From: JASHSH01 sp036490215
Lineage (GTDB): Bacteria > Pseudomonadota > Alphaproteobacteria > Rhodospirillales > Magnetospirillaceae
DNA length: 64,000 nt
NCBI GenBank assembly: GCA_036490215.1
Contig: DASXEH010000036.1
Location: 62,001 to 126,000, forward strand
Direction: 5' to 3'
Shown here: piece by piece, positions 35,821-43,990 of the stretch
How the letters are laid out: the number at the start of each line of letters is the position of its first letter
How positions within the stretch are numbered: position 1 is the stretch's first letter
Notes under the pieces: model-generated
What the model was told of the DNA's origin: nothing
The model's database searches: none
Seen by the model: the letters and a program-made list of their open reading frames with translations, nothing else
Position numbers and translations under genes: made by a program

Positions 35821-38256
35821 ATGTCGGCCGAGTCCGCATCCGGCTTGTCACCGACCGCCGAGGAAGCGGCAGGTTATCTACGCGCGCGCGCCCTCTACAG
35901 CATCACCCGCCTCGACCGTTTCACCCAGCCCGCCAATATCAGCGCGGCGATTCTGATTTGCGTGGTGTCTTGGCAGATTCTGCCGCCGTCGCTGCTCGTC
36001 ATATGGGCTTTTGCCATCACCTCCATGGCGGTGATGCGTATGGCTCTGGCATGGCGTTTCCTGCGCTATGGGCCGCCCCTAACGGCGACGATTGGCGATG
36101 TACGGCAGATCATCTGGCATACCTTCGCCACCTCGACGCTCTACGCCGTCATGCTTGTTTATTTGGTTCCGCATGTCGGACAGGCCGAACTCTTGGTCGT
36201 GGTCGGCGTCATCACGGGATTGATCGCCGCCGGCGCGCTGGCCATCGCGACCATTCCGCGTGCCGTCATCATCTGGGTGGGGATTCTCTGCGCCGGCAGC
36301 TACTACGCGATGGCGACGAATCCATACAGTCCGCAGACATGGCAGCTTTCTGCGTTCCTGGCGCTCTATGCGATCACCATCACGATCTGCGCGGTTTTCG
36401 TGTCACGCTTCCTGCTGACCAGCGACGTGGAGGCGACAACGGCTCGCGCCCGGCTGATCGACGCGATCGAAAGCTTGTCAGACGGCTTCATGCTCTGGGA
36501 CAAAGACCGGCAGCCGGTGCTGGCCAATTCCGTAGCCCAGAGCATCGCCGAAGAGCTGAAAAATCTCGACCTGCCGCGCCCGGTATCGGCGACCTCCCAT
36601 GAACCACTGGAGATTCGAGTCGCCGACGGGCGTTGGTTCGCCATTCATGAACGGGCGACGCGCGATGGCGGTGTCGTCGCCATCTACTCGGATATCACTG
36701 AGCGGAAACGCGCCGAGGAAGCGACCGCCGATGCCGGCCGGCGCTATCAAACGATTCTTCAGACCGCCAGCGATGGCATGCATGTGGTCGACGAAGACGG
36801 CTACTTGGTTGAGGCCAGTGCCTCATTCCTGCGCGAACTCGGCTATCCCGAACAGCCCCTGCCCCGTCTCAACGTCGCCGATTGGGATGCCGGTATTAAA
36901 CGCGAGGATGTGGGACGCATCATCAAGACGCGAATCGGCATGCCGCCCGGCCTGTTCGAAACACAGCACCGGCGCCGCGACAGCAGTGTCTACGATGCCG
37001 AAGTCAGCGTGCAGCTGGTCATCTTCGACAACCGCAAATACCTCTATTGCTCGGCCCGCAATATCACGGAGCGCAAGCGGGCGATCGAAGAGCGCAGCGC
37101 GCTCGAACGGCAGTTGCAGCAGTCGCTGAAGATGGAAGCCGTCGGTCAGCTCACCGGCGGCGTGGCGCACGATTTCAACAATCTTCTGGCTGTGTTGCTG
37201 GGCCGGTTGCAGCTGATCGAAACGGAGTTGCAGGACAATTCGGTGGTGCGTGACTGGGTGCGGGCATGCATCAAGACCGTGGATCGCGGCGCGACTCTGA
37301 CACGCAGCCTGCTGGCGTTCTCGCGCCGGCAACCACTGCTGCCCGTCGAGCTCGACCTCAATGCCGCCGTGCGCGACATGACCGAGATCATGAAGCGCAC
37401 GCTGGGCGAAGGCATCGAGATCCAACTGGTCCAGATTCCAGGCCTCTGGCATTGCGAGGCCGATCCCGGCCAGCTGCAAAACGCGTTGCTCAACCTCGCC
37501 CTGAACGCGCGCGACGCGATGCCCGATGGCGGTAAGCTGATCGTCGAGAGCAACAACGCGCGTCTCGATGCCGATTACGCCACCAGCTACCCGGAGGTTA
37601 AGCCCGGCGACTACGTCATGCTGGCTGTGTCGGACACCGGCACCGGCATGTCACGCGAAGTATTGGATCACGTCTTCGAGCCGTTCTTCACCACCAAGGA
37701 GACCGGCAAAGGCAGTGGACTGGGCCTCAGCATGGTCTACGGCTTCGTCAATCAATCAGGCGGCCATATCAACATCTACAGTGAGATCGGTCGCGGCACG
37801 ACCGTGCGCATTTACTTGCCGCGCAAACTCGATCCGACCGGTGCCGTCGTTACCGAGCTTGAAGCCGAGCGCGTTTTGACGCCGGGGCACGAGACGGTGC
37901 TGCTGGTCGAAGACAACGTGGATCTGCGCGGCGTGACACGCCTACAGCTCCAGCGGCTGGGCTACACCGTTATCGTCGCGGGTGACGCGGCCGGCGGTCT
38001 GGCCTTGCTCCAGGCCCATAACGAGACGAGTCTGCTGCTGACCGATATCGTGCTGCCCGGCGGGGTCGACGGCTTCCTCTTGGCAGAGCAGGCCAAGGCC
38101 ATGCAGCCGGCGATCAACGTGATGTTCATGACCGGCTATACCGAGCATCGCGCCTTGGAAGGCCTGGGCATCGCGCAGGCGCGGCGCATTCTGCACAAAC
38201 CATTCCATAGTGAAGAACTGGCGGCGATGATCCGTTCGGTCCTGGACCCCACCTAG
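35821..38256 (+). CDS. membrane-bound PAS hybrid histidine kinase
   Basis: An 811-residue kinase. About five hydrophobic segments occupy residues 40-205. A PAS-like region (DGFMLWDKDRQPVLANSVAQ) is followed by a second PAS (TASDGMHVVDEDGYLVEASASFL), then the dimerisation domain with phosphorylated His450 in GGVAHDFNNLLAVLLG, the ATPase with DARDAMPDGG and GTGMS...GLSMVYGF, and a receiver with Asp742 in LLLTDIVLPGG. The H-box HDFNN is typical of the HWE-distinct, DctB/NtrB-like subgroup that signals via its own receiver. ATG 35821 is chosen; TTG 35785 is in frame and possible, as no strong ribosome-binding site marks either. The gene converges with a SRPBCC gene 6 bases away. Confidence 0.9.
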   Translation: MSAESASGLSPTAEEAAGYLRARALYSITRLDRFTQPANISAAILICVVSWQILPPSLLVIWAFAITSMAVMRMALAWRFLRYGPPLTATIGDVRQIIWHTFATSTLYAVMLVYLVPHVGQAELLVVVGVITGLIAAGALAIATIPRAVIIWVGILCAGSYYAMATNPYSPQTWQLSAFLALYAITITICAVFVSRFLLTSDVEATTARARLIDAIESLSDGFMLWDKDRQPVLANSVAQSIAEELKNLDLPRPVSATSHEPLEIRVADGRWFAIHERATRDGGVVAIYSDITERKRAEEATADAGRRYQTILQTASDGMHVVDEDGYLVEASASFLRELGYPEQPLPRLNVADWDAGIKREDVGRIIKTRIGMPPGLFETQHRRRDSSVYDAEVSVQLVIFDNRKYLYCSARNITERKRAIEERSALERQLQQSLKMEAVGQLTGGVAHDFNNLLAVLLGRLQLIETELQDNSVVRDWVRACIKTVDRGATLTRSLLAFSRRQPLLPVELDLNAAVRDMTEIMKRTLGEGIEIQLVQIPGLWHCEADPGQLQNALLNLALNARDAMPDGGKLIVESNNARLDADYATSYPEVKPGDYVMLAVSDTGTGMSREVLDHVFEPFFTTKETGKGSGLGLSMVYGFVNQSGGHINIYSEIGRGTTVRIYLPRKLDPTGAVVTELEAERVLTPGHETVLLVEDNVDLRGVTRLQLQRLGYTVIVAGDAAGGLALLQAHNETSLLLTDIVLPGGVDGFLLAEQAKAMQPAINVMFMTGYTEHRALEGLGIAQARRILHKPFHSEELAAMIRSVLDPT

Positions 38257-38262
38257 CCCGGC

Positions 38263-38670
38263 TCAGCCCTCGAGCGTCTTCTTCATGATTTCGGCGGCGT
38301 GCTCGACCATCTGGCCGATGGGACCGGCCAACGCCTCTGGCAGAATATCGATCGTCCAGATCAGGCGCGACCGACCGGAACCAGCATCGATCACCTCGAC
38401 CGACGCATTGTAGTGGCTGGCCCGGCCGCCGGTCGCGCCATAGACCAGTCGCCGCGTTGCATCATTGCAACTCACCAACGGCTCGCGCGCCTTCAGTCCG
38501 TTGAAGAACGTCACCAGACGCGCGACACCGTTAGCGGTGTCGGGATCGGCGAGCGATTCGACAACGAAGCCCGGCGCCAGCCGTTTGTCGACATGGACGA
38601 AGTCGCGCACCGCATCCCAAACCGCGTCGACTCCTACGCCGAGGTCGATCTCTTTGCGAATCGTGGCCAT
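38263..38670 (-). CDS. SRPBCC family protein, paralogue of 9580-9996
   Basis: A 135-residue helix-grip protein. Shared marks with the paralogue are AVWDAVRD, RLVTFFNGL-REP, ATGGRASHYN, and a final W-IDILPEALAGPIGQMV helix. ATG 38670 is chosen over the frame-open codon at 38685, because gggagggg lies 5 bases upstream of it and the longer version would translate through that ribosome-binding site. It begins 15 bases after the VOC gene on the same strand and converges with the hybrid kinase. A ligand-binding role linked to sensing or detoxification of a small hydrophobic molecule is inferred only. Confidence 0.8.
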   Translation of the reverse strand: MATIRKEIDLGVGVDAVWDAVRDFVHVDKRLAPGFVVESLADPDTANGVARLVTFFNGLKAREPLVSCNDATRRLVYGATGGRASHYNASVEVIDAGSGRSRLIWTIDILPEALAGPIGQMVEHAAEIMKKTLEG

Positions 38671-38684
38671 CCATACCCCTCCCA

Positions 38685-39047
38685 TCAGCCCATGCAGACA
38701 GCTTCTACATTGTTGCCGTCGGGGTCGAGCAGGAACGCTGCGTAATAGGTCGGGCTGTAATCGGCGCGCAGGCCCAGCTTGCCGTTGTCGCGTCCACCCG
38801 ATTTGAGACCCGCCGCATGGAAGCGGTCGACCGCGGCACGATCCTTCGCCTGGAACGCGATATGGACACCCGGCCCCTTGGCATCCTTGGCGGCATAGAG
38901 CCAGAGCGCTGAAGCATCCTTGGGACCGATACCGGCGCCTGACGCGTCCTGAGAATTGACGACATGGCCGAGCGGCGCCAATGTCGCGCCGTAGAACGTC
39001 ACGCTGGCGGCAACGTCCTTCACCTTCAAACCGATATGGTCGTACAC
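38685..39047 (-). CDS. VOC (glyoxalase/bleomycin-resistance) family protein
   Basis: A 120-residue single VOC unit of two beta-alpha-beta-beta-beta modules. MYDHIGLKVKDVAASVTFYGATLAPLG is the classic start with a metal-binding His4, and AAFLLDPDGNNVEAV near the end supplies the Glu ligand. Another His is in VHIAFQAKD. Members act as glyoxalases, dioxygenases or resistance proteins. Start GTG 39047 has ggagg 5 bases upstream. It precedes the SRPBCC gene on the same strand. The specific reaction is not decided by sequence. Confidence 0.85.
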   Translation of the reverse strand: MYDHIGLKVKDVAASVTFYGATLAPLGHVVNSQDASGAGIGPKDASALWLYAAKDAKGPGVHIAFQAKDRAAVDRFHAAGLKSGGRDNGKLGLRADYSPTYYAAFLLDPDGNNVEAVCMG

Positions 39048-39074
39048 GATGACCTCCCTGATTGGATCAGGTGA

Positions 39075-39950
39075 TCATCCTAGGGATAAGGCCGTGGGCG
39101 ATTCTTGGAGAAACTTGCGATTCCCGCCCTTGCCGCCGCGCGCCATTTGGCGGAACCGGCGCGGCGACATTCCGGCAGCACGATGGAAGGTGCGGACGAA
39201 ATTCGAGAGATCGCCGAAACCGATATCGAAAGCGATATCGGTAATCGGCCTCTCCTCCTCAGCGAGCAGCCGCGCCGCTCGACGCAGCCTCGCGCGTATA
39301 AGGTATTGATGCGGCGTCACCCCGAGCACCGCGGCGAACAGGCGCAAGAAATGAAATGGCGACAAACCAGCCATTTTTGCCGCCGCTTCCAGATCGATAT
39401 CGCGATGGGATTCGGCGTCGATCCACAATGCTGTCTCGACCACACGGCGGCGATCACGCGGCTGAGTGGCCACGGGCGCGGGCTTCTTGTCCGTGATAGC
39501 CGCCACAAACCGTTCGGCCAGAAGCAACCCCAACTCGTCGAAGCCTAAATCGCAGGCACCCGAAAGCGCGGCCTGTCCCAACTCACCCAAGACCATCAAT
39601 GCCGGCAACGGCGGCACCGCGCCGACGCGCCAGATGTCGCGCCCATCTCCCAATGTCTCGACCAGCGCAGGCGATAGCGCGAACGACAGACATTCGTCGC
39701 AGAAGCCCGCGTGATCGTGGCTGCAGACGTAATCGTCGCCGGGATGACCGACAAGGATCGAGCCGGCGATCAGATCGAACTGCGCCCCGCGTGAGGCGTA
39801 ACCGAAGCTGCCGCGCCGCACATAGGAGAGCGAATAGGTATCGTGACATTCGCGCTGCGGCTTGCCGCTGATCGCCATCCCATCGTCCGGCGTGCAGCGA
39901 TAACTTGCCACAGCCAGAGTATCGGAGCGAAACAGCGGCGTGACGCGCAT
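39075..39950 (-). CDS. AraC-family transcriptional regulator
   Basis: A 291-residue regulator. The C-terminal double HTH occupies residues 185-285: MAGLSPFHFLRLFAAVLGVTPHQYL and ITDIAFDIGFGDLSNFVRTFHRAAGMSPRRFR. The N-terminal part resembles a cupin-type sensor (SYVRRGSFGYASRGAQFDLIAGSILVG with the metal/ligand-facing cupin motifs). A CSHDHAGFCDECLSF segment with three Cys and two His could bind metal or sense redox. It follows ogt on the same strand, 3 bases after its stop, which recalls the Ada arrangement in which an AraC-type domain and a methyltransferase act together; here they are separate proteins. Confidence 0.9.
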   Translation of the reverse strand: MRVTPLFRSDTLAVASYRCTPDDGMAISGKPQRECHDTYSLSYVRRGSFGYASRGAQFDLIAGSILVGHPGDDYVCSHDHAGFCDECLSFALSPALVETLGDGRDIWRVGAVPPLPALMVLGELGQAALSGACDLGFDELGLLLAERFVAAITDKKPAPVATQPRDRRRVVETALWIDAESHRDIDLEAAAKMAGLSPFHFLRLFAAVLGVTPHQYLIRARLRRAARLLAEEERPITDIAFDIGFGDLSNFVRTFHRAAGMSPRRFRQMARGGKGGNRKFLQESPTALSLG

Positions 39951-39953
39951 CGC

Positions 39954-40526
39954 CTAGTCCAGATCGCCGAACAGACTGGGCTGATGGGCGATGGCCCCTT
40001 CGATCTCAAGCATGCGGCGCTTGGTGACGATCCCGCCATGGGCGGAGAAGCCATTCATCTTGCCACCCGCCGCCAGAACGCGATGGCAGGGCACCACCGG
40101 CGCGAAGGGATTGGCGCCGAGCGCCTGCCCCACTGCCTGCGCCGCACCGGGCTCGCCAACACGCGCGGCAACGTCGCCATAGGTCAGTGTCTGACCCGGC
40201 GGAATGGCGCGCGTCACCTCGAACACTTTGCGATGGAAAGGCGGCACGTCAGACATATCGAGCGCGATCGAGGTCAGATCGTCCTTCCCGCCTTCAAGCA
40301 CAGCTCTGATCCGCACGATCGCATCCTGAATCTCGGGAAGCGGCTCAGACTCCTGCGCTTCCGGCGCGCGCCGGTGCACACGCGCACGGGCTGCTGCGGG
40401 CGTTGATTCCGGGAGCTGAACGAGCACAACGCGAGCCTGCGCAACACCCTCTTCGAGACCCGCATGCCAAGCTATGGCGCAGGCACCGATGGGCGTTTCG
40501 AACAAGGCAAAGTGGATGTCAGACAC
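39954..40526 (-). CDS. ogt: methylated-DNA-[protein]-cysteine S-methyltransferase
   Basis: A 190-residue suicide enzyme that takes the methyl group from O6-methylguanine. The active-site motif PCHRV is present (VVPCHRVLAAGGKMNGFSAHGG), preceded by the ARVGEPGAAQAVGQALGANP helix that inserts into DNA. The N-terminal half is the usual ribonuclease-like domain. The start is GTG 40526 (MSDIHFALFETPIG), which gives the expected length. It is co-transcribed with the AraC regulator downstream. Confidence 0.92.
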   Translation of the reverse strand: MSDIHFALFETPIGACAIAWHAGLEEGVAQARVVLVQLPESTPAAARARVHRRAPEAQESEPLPEIQDAIVRIRAVLEGGKDDLTSIALDMSDVPPFHRKVFEVTRAIPPGQTLTYGDVAARVGEPGAAQAVGQALGANPFAPVVPCHRVLAAGGKMNGFSAHGGIVTKRRMLEIEGAIAHQPSLFGDLD

Positions 40527-40599
40527 GATCTTGTCTCAGCTTGTTGGAAGGCATCGGTGCGGCATCATAGTTCCTTGATATATAATACAAAATTAAGAA

Positions 40600-40615
40600 T
40601 GTTTCACGTGAAACA
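40600..40615. promoter_or_regulatory. parS centromere-like site
   Basis: TGTTTCACGTGAAACA is a perfect 16-bp palindrome identical to the bacterial parS consensus bound by ParB. It lies in the intergenic stretch between ogt and the cold-shock gene. ParB loads here, spreads on the DNA and, with ParA, drives segregation. Chromosomal parS sites concentrate near the origin, so this is evidence on the window's location. No other exact copy is visible in the window, and parA/parB are not present. Confidence 0.88.
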
Positions 40616-40839
40616 AATCAAGAACAAACTGTATCACAATCTGGTCCCCGGTCAACGGGGGGTACCCATCTTGGAAGGAAAAAAGCTTCATGCCATGATG
40701 CTTTACCGACTGAAGATTGGTCGGCCCGTCTTGCGCTCTTCGGAGAGTTGATCCCGGCCCCACCCATTCTGCAATTGGTTCGCCGCGCTGGTCGTGCGGT
40801 GGTTTAGCTACCCTTTATGTCTAAATACGAGGAACGACG

Positions 40840-41043
40840 ATGGCTTCAGGAACTGTGAAGTGGTTCAATACGCAAAAAGGTTATGGCTTCATCCAGCCGG
40901 ATCAGGCCGGTAAGGACGTTTTCGTCCACATCTCGGCGGTCCAGCGCGCGGGTTTGACCTCCCTCGACGAAGGCCAGAAAGTCAACTTCGACCTTGAGTC
41001 GCAGAATGGACGCACCTCGGCCATCAATCTGAAGGCGGGTTGA
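40840..41043 (+). CDS. cold-shock domain protein
   Basis: A 67-residue single cold-shock domain that binds single-stranded RNA/DNA and loosens secondary structure. Both RNA-binding motifs are present: KGYGFIQPD (RNP1) and VFVHISAV (RNP2), after SGTVKWFN. ATG 40840 follows gaggaacgac. It is monocistronic with a strong terminator after it. The CspA group is clear, but the paralogue number cannot be decided here. Confidence 0.95.
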   Translation: MASGTVKWFNTQKGYGFIQPDQAGKDVFVHISAVQRAGLTSLDEGQKVNFDLESQNGRTSAINLKAG

Positions 41044-41070
41044 TCCGCTAAAGAGCCGATAATCGACGAA

Positions 41071-41100
41071 GGGGCGGCTGCGGCCGCCCCTTTTATTTTG
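41071..41100 (+). terminator. rho-independent terminator after the cold-shock gene
   Basis: ggggcggc - tgcg - gccgcccc (41071-41090) forms a perfect 8-bp GC stem with a four-base loop, followed by ttttattttg. It lies 28 bases after the cold-shock stop codon. Confidence 0.9.
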
Positions 41101-41150
41101 TCTGCGCTCTGTGACTGATTTGTAGCGGTCGTTTTATAGCGGCTGACGCT

Positions 41151-41684
41151 TCAACGCTTCTCGCCGCGGTAGACCTTGGCGAGGTCGACGTAGTGATCGA
41201 CACCCGCCCGCATCGCCACGCGATCCTGATCGGTGAGCGGCCGGCCGAGCTTGGCGGGCCGCCCCGTCCAGAGTTCGCCCGCCTTCACCACCTTGCCCGG
41301 CGTCACCAGCGAGCCGGCGCCGACCATGGCGCCCGCCTCGACCCGCGCGCCGTCGAGGATCGTGCTGCCCATGCCGATGAAGCAACCGTCTTCGAGCGTG
41401 CAGCCATGGATGATGCAGCCATGACCGATCAGCACATTGGCGCCGATCGTGGTGCCGAACCGACCTTCGGTCACATGGATGACGGTGTTGTCCTGCACAT
41501 TACTGCGCGCGCCGATCTTGATGTTATGCACATCGCCGCGCACCACGACGCCGAACCAGATGCTGGCCTCGGCCTCGATCTCGACATTGCCGATCACCAC
41601 CGCGGTATTGGCGACGAACACGCCCGCACCGATGGTCGGCATCACATTGCGAAACGGCAGAAGAAGTCCTGACACTGTGCTCAC
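41151..41684 (-). CDS. gamma-class carbonic anhydrase-like protein
   Basis: A 177-residue left-handed parallel beta-helix protein with hexapeptide repeats throughout. The metal-binding histidines of the family are in IHVTEG and LIGHGCIIHGC, and RGDV-NIKIGARSNVQDNTVIHV is the classic core. Homologues are called gamma-carbonic anhydrase, CaiE/PaaY-like or YrdA. Start GTG 41684 gives the usual N-terminus. It lies downstream of argC on the same strand, separated by an intergenic repeat copy. Carbonic anhydrase activity in this subgroup is often weak or undetected. Confidence 0.88.
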   Translation of the reverse strand: MSTVSGLLLPFRNVMPTIGAGVFVANTAVVIGNVEIEAEASIWFGVVVRGDVHNIKIGARSNVQDNTVIHVTEGRFGTTIGANVLIGHGCIIHGCTLEDGCFIGMGSTILDGARVEAGAMVGAGSLVTPGKVVKAGELWTGRPAKLGRPLTDQDRVAMRAGVDHYVDLAKVYRGEKR

Positions 41685-41700
41685 CTCGTTCGTGCGCCTA

Positions 41701-41808
41701 CATCCTTCGAGGCCGCCTTCGGCGGCACCTCAGGATGAGGTTTCATAAAACGTGCCTCACCCAGAGGAGCCACTGTCATGCGAAGCATGAGGGCGGCGTC
41801 TCGAAGGA
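41701..41808. repeat. REP-like intergenic repeat, copy downstream of argC
   Basis: Shares with 42884-42998 the blocks catccttcgag, cctcaggatgagg, cctcaccc-gagga, gtcatgcgaa and gtctcgaagg in the same order; the outer blocks are imperfectly complementary. This is the form of the common alphaproteobacterial palindromic repeats. Confidence 0.7.
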
Positions 41809-41820
41809 CGAGGCTCATGA

Positions 41821-42861
41821 TCACGGGAACATCGCCGGCAGCATCAGCGCCGTCGTCTCTGGCAGGCCGTACATCGCGTTGAAGTTCTGCACCGCCTGGC
41901 CCGACGCACCCTTGGTCAGATTGTCGATCACCGAAGAGAGGATCGCCCGGCCTGGCTTCCGATCGGCATAGACGGCGATCTGGCACTGGTTCGAGCCGCG
42001 CACGAACCGCGTCTCCGGCGTCGCACCTTGCGGCAGCACCTGGACGAAAGGCTCGTCGACATACTGCTTGGCCAGCGCGGCCCGCAGATCCTCTGCCGTG
42101 TGCTTACCGGTCAGCCGCACATAGATGGTCGATTCCATACCGCGGTTGATCGGGATCAGATGCGGCGTGAAGCTGACCTGGATGGGCCGGCCCGCGGCTT
42201 CGCTGAGGCTCTGCTCAATCTCGGGCATGTGCCGGTGGTGGGCCACGCCATAGGCGTGCATCCCCTCGGCCACTTCCGCGAACAGCAGGTTCTCTTTCAG
42301 CGACCGGCCTGCACCGGTCACGCCCGACTTCGCATCGATGACGATCTCATCGGGATCGATCAGCTTCTCGGCCAGTACCGGCACCAGCGGCAGCGACGCC
42401 GAGGTGGGATAGCAGCCGGGATTGGCCACCAGCCGCGCCTTCTTCACCGCCGCGCGATTAAGCTCGGTCAGACCATACACAGCGGCTTTCTGAAGCGTCG
42501 GCGCCTTGTGGGCGTGGCCGTACCACTTTGCGTATTCGTCGACATCACGCAGCCGGAAGTCGGCTGAGAGGTCGATCACCTTCAGCCGCTCGGGCAGACT
42601 CGCGATCACCTCTTGCGTCGTGCCGTGCGGCAGACCGCAGAAGACCGCGTCGATCCCGTCCCAACTGATCTTATCGATCGAAACGAGATCGGGGAGTTTG
42701 AGCCCGGTGAATTGCGGGAACACCGCGGCGACCGGCTGGCCGGCCTTGCGGTCTGCCGAGAGCGCGGCGATGCGCACATTCGGGTGGCCGACAAGGATGC
42801 GGATCAGCTCGGCGCCTGTGTAGCCCGAGGCTCCCAGAATGGCGACATTGATCGTGGTCAT
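41821..42861 (-). CDS. argC: N-acetyl-gamma-glutamyl-phosphate reductase
   Basis: A 346-residue enzyme that reduces N-acetylglutamyl phosphate to the semialdehyde in arginine synthesis, with NADPH. The nucleotide-binding start is AILGASGYTGAELIRIL, and the active-site Cys is in LVANPGCYPTSA. The substrate-binding His is in YGVAHHRHMPEI, where the family is conserved. ATG 42861 is used. The gene is flanked on both sides by copies of one intergenic repeat. Confidence 0.96.
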   Translation of the reverse strand: MTTINVAILGASGYTGAELIRILVGHPNVRIAALSADRKAGQPVAAVFPQFTGLKLPDLVSIDKISWDGIDAVFCGLPHGTTQEVIASLPERLKVIDLSADFRLRDVDEYAKWYGHAHKAPTLQKAAVYGLTELNRAAVKKARLVANPGCYPTSASLPLVPVLAEKLIDPDEIVIDAKSGVTGAGRSLKENLLFAEVAEGMHAYGVAHHRHMPEIEQSLSEAAGRPIQVSFTPHLIPINRGMESTIYVRLTGKHTAEDLRAALAKQYVDEPFVQVLPQGATPETRFVRGSNQCQIAVYADRKPGRAILSSVIDNLTKGASGQAVQNFNAMYGLPETTALMLPAMFP

Positions 42862-42883
42862 AGCTTCTTATCCTTTGTGCGCC

Positions 42884-42998
42884 CATCCTTCGAGACGCTT
42901 CGCTCCTCAGGATGAGGTCGAGACTTTAGCGCTGTCCTCACCCTGAGGAGGTCCGGTCATGCGAATGCGTGCAAAGCACGACGGACCGTCTCGAAGGG
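42884..42998. repeat. REP-like intergenic repeat, copy upstream of argC
   Basis: Second copy of the element at 41701-41808, with CCTTCGAGAC near the left end and its complement GTCTCGAAGG near the right. It sits between argC and the small gene at 43017, and could form a hairpin in a read-through transcript. Confidence 0.7.
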
Positions 42999-43016
42999 TG
43001 GCCGCCTAACACAATC

Positions 43017-43424
43017 TCATCGCTGCGCGTTGGTAATCAGATAGTCGGCGATGTCGACCGGCTTCAGCTTCAAGGCAGCGATCTGCATGCCTTCGAGCGC
43101 CTTCTTCAGTAGAGCGCTGTTCTCGACATTCTCGATCTTGATACGGAACAGGCCCATCGTGCCGCGCAGGCGCGGATAGAACTTGGGATCGATGATTTTC
43201 TCGCGCTTTGCCAGCCGCTCGACCGCCTGTTCGTCGGTCAGTTCGCCCGCATCGGCACTTTTCACGACAGTCCAGTCGGTACCGCCGCAAATACCGGTAT
43301 TGAGTTCAGCCAGCACGGCCTCGTCGGACTCGCCGACGCCGACTTTGAAGATGTTCTTGCCCAGACCTACGTCTGAGGCCCATTCGGTGACGGTTTCGCT
43401 TCTCGCCACATAGATCACGGCCAT
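43017..43424 (-). CDS. conserved hypothetical protein
   Basis: A 135-residue protein beginning MAVIYVARSETVTEW and containing NIFKVGVGESDEAVLAELN and KIIDPKFYPRLRGTMGLFRIK. The I-Y-V-A-R ... F-K-V-G-V layout loosely recalls GIY-YIG/T5orf172 domains, but the catalytic Arg and Glu cannot be placed, so I do not claim nuclease function. ATG 43424 with gggaga upstream is preferred to the longer open frame from 43460, which runs through the rpsI terminator. It lies directly downstream of rplM-rpsI. Confidence 0.65.
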   Translation of the reverse strand: MAVIYVARSETVTEWASDVGLGKNIFKVGVGESDEAVLAELNTGICGGTDWTVVKSADAGELTDEQAVERLAKREKIIDPKFYPRLRGTMGLFRIKIENVENSALLKKALEGMQIAALKLKPVDIADYLITNAQR

Positions 43425-43432
43425 GATCGTCT

Positions 43433-43474
43433 CCCAAAATGAAACGAGCCGGGAAGGCACCCCTTCCCGGCTCG
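43433..43474 (-). terminator. rho-independent terminator of the rplM-rpsI operon
   Basis: A 13-bp perfect stem (43445-43457 with 43462-43474) and a four-base loop, followed on the minus strand by tttcatttt. It lies just after rpsI. The start of the next gene follows at 43424, so its ribosome-binding site is directly behind the hairpin. Confidence 0.9.
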
Positions 43475-43507
43475 CGTATAGAAGGATACGCCGAAAGGCG
43501 CGCCGAA

Positions 43508-43987
43508 TTAGCGCTTGGAGAACTGGAAGCTACGGCGCGCTTTACGCTTGCCGTACTTCTTGCGCTCGACCACACGCGGGTCACGCGTCAGGAAGCCTTC
43601 CGGCTTCAAGGCCACGCGGAGCCCCGGCTCATAGAGCGTCAGCGCGCGCGAAATGCCATGGCGCAACGCACCGGCCTGACCCGACAGACCGCCACCGGCA
43701 ACGGTGGCAACCACGTCGAACTGGCCCATGCGGTTGGAAACCTGGAAGGGTTGGTTGATCAGCATGCGCAGCACGGGACGCGCGAAGTAGATTTCGACAC
43801 CCCGGCCGTTGACGGTGATCTTGCCCGAGCCGGGCTTCACCCACACGCGAGCCACGGCATTCTTGCGGCGGCCGGTGGCATAGGAGCGGCCACGGGAATC
43901 AATCTTAGGAGTGCGCACCACCGGGGTCGGTGCCACATGGGGCATCGTGTCCTTGAGACTGGCGAGTGCGCCGAAATCTTCGGCCAT
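43508..43987 (-). CDS. rpsI: 30S ribosomal protein S9
   Basis: A 159-residue protein with an N-terminal extension of about 30 residues and the S9 domain from RSYATGRRKNAVARVWVKPGSGKITVNG. The C-terminus KKYGKRKARRSFQFSKR, ending in R, is the tail that contacts the P-site tRNA. It follows rplM by 3 bases in the usual L13-S9 operon and has a strong terminator after it. Confidence 0.98.
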   Translation of the reverse strand: MAEDFGALASLKDTMPHVAPTPVVRTPKIDSRGRSYATGRRKNAVARVWVKPGSGKITVNGRGVEIYFARPVLRMLINQPFQVSNRMGQFDVVATVAGGGLSGQAGALRHGISRALTLYEPGLRVALKPEGFLTRDPRVVERKKYGKRKARRSFQFSKR

Positions 43988-43990
43988 AAC

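Noticed and set aside
40599..40751. Short open frame starting MFHVKQ over the parS site
   Set aside because: The start simply translates the parS palindrome; there is no ribosome-binding site and the rest of the product has no protein-like pattern.
43017..43424. GIY-YIG nuclease assignment for the 135-residue protein
   Set aside because: Only a loose similarity at the N-terminus is present; the catalytic Arg and Glu cannot be placed.
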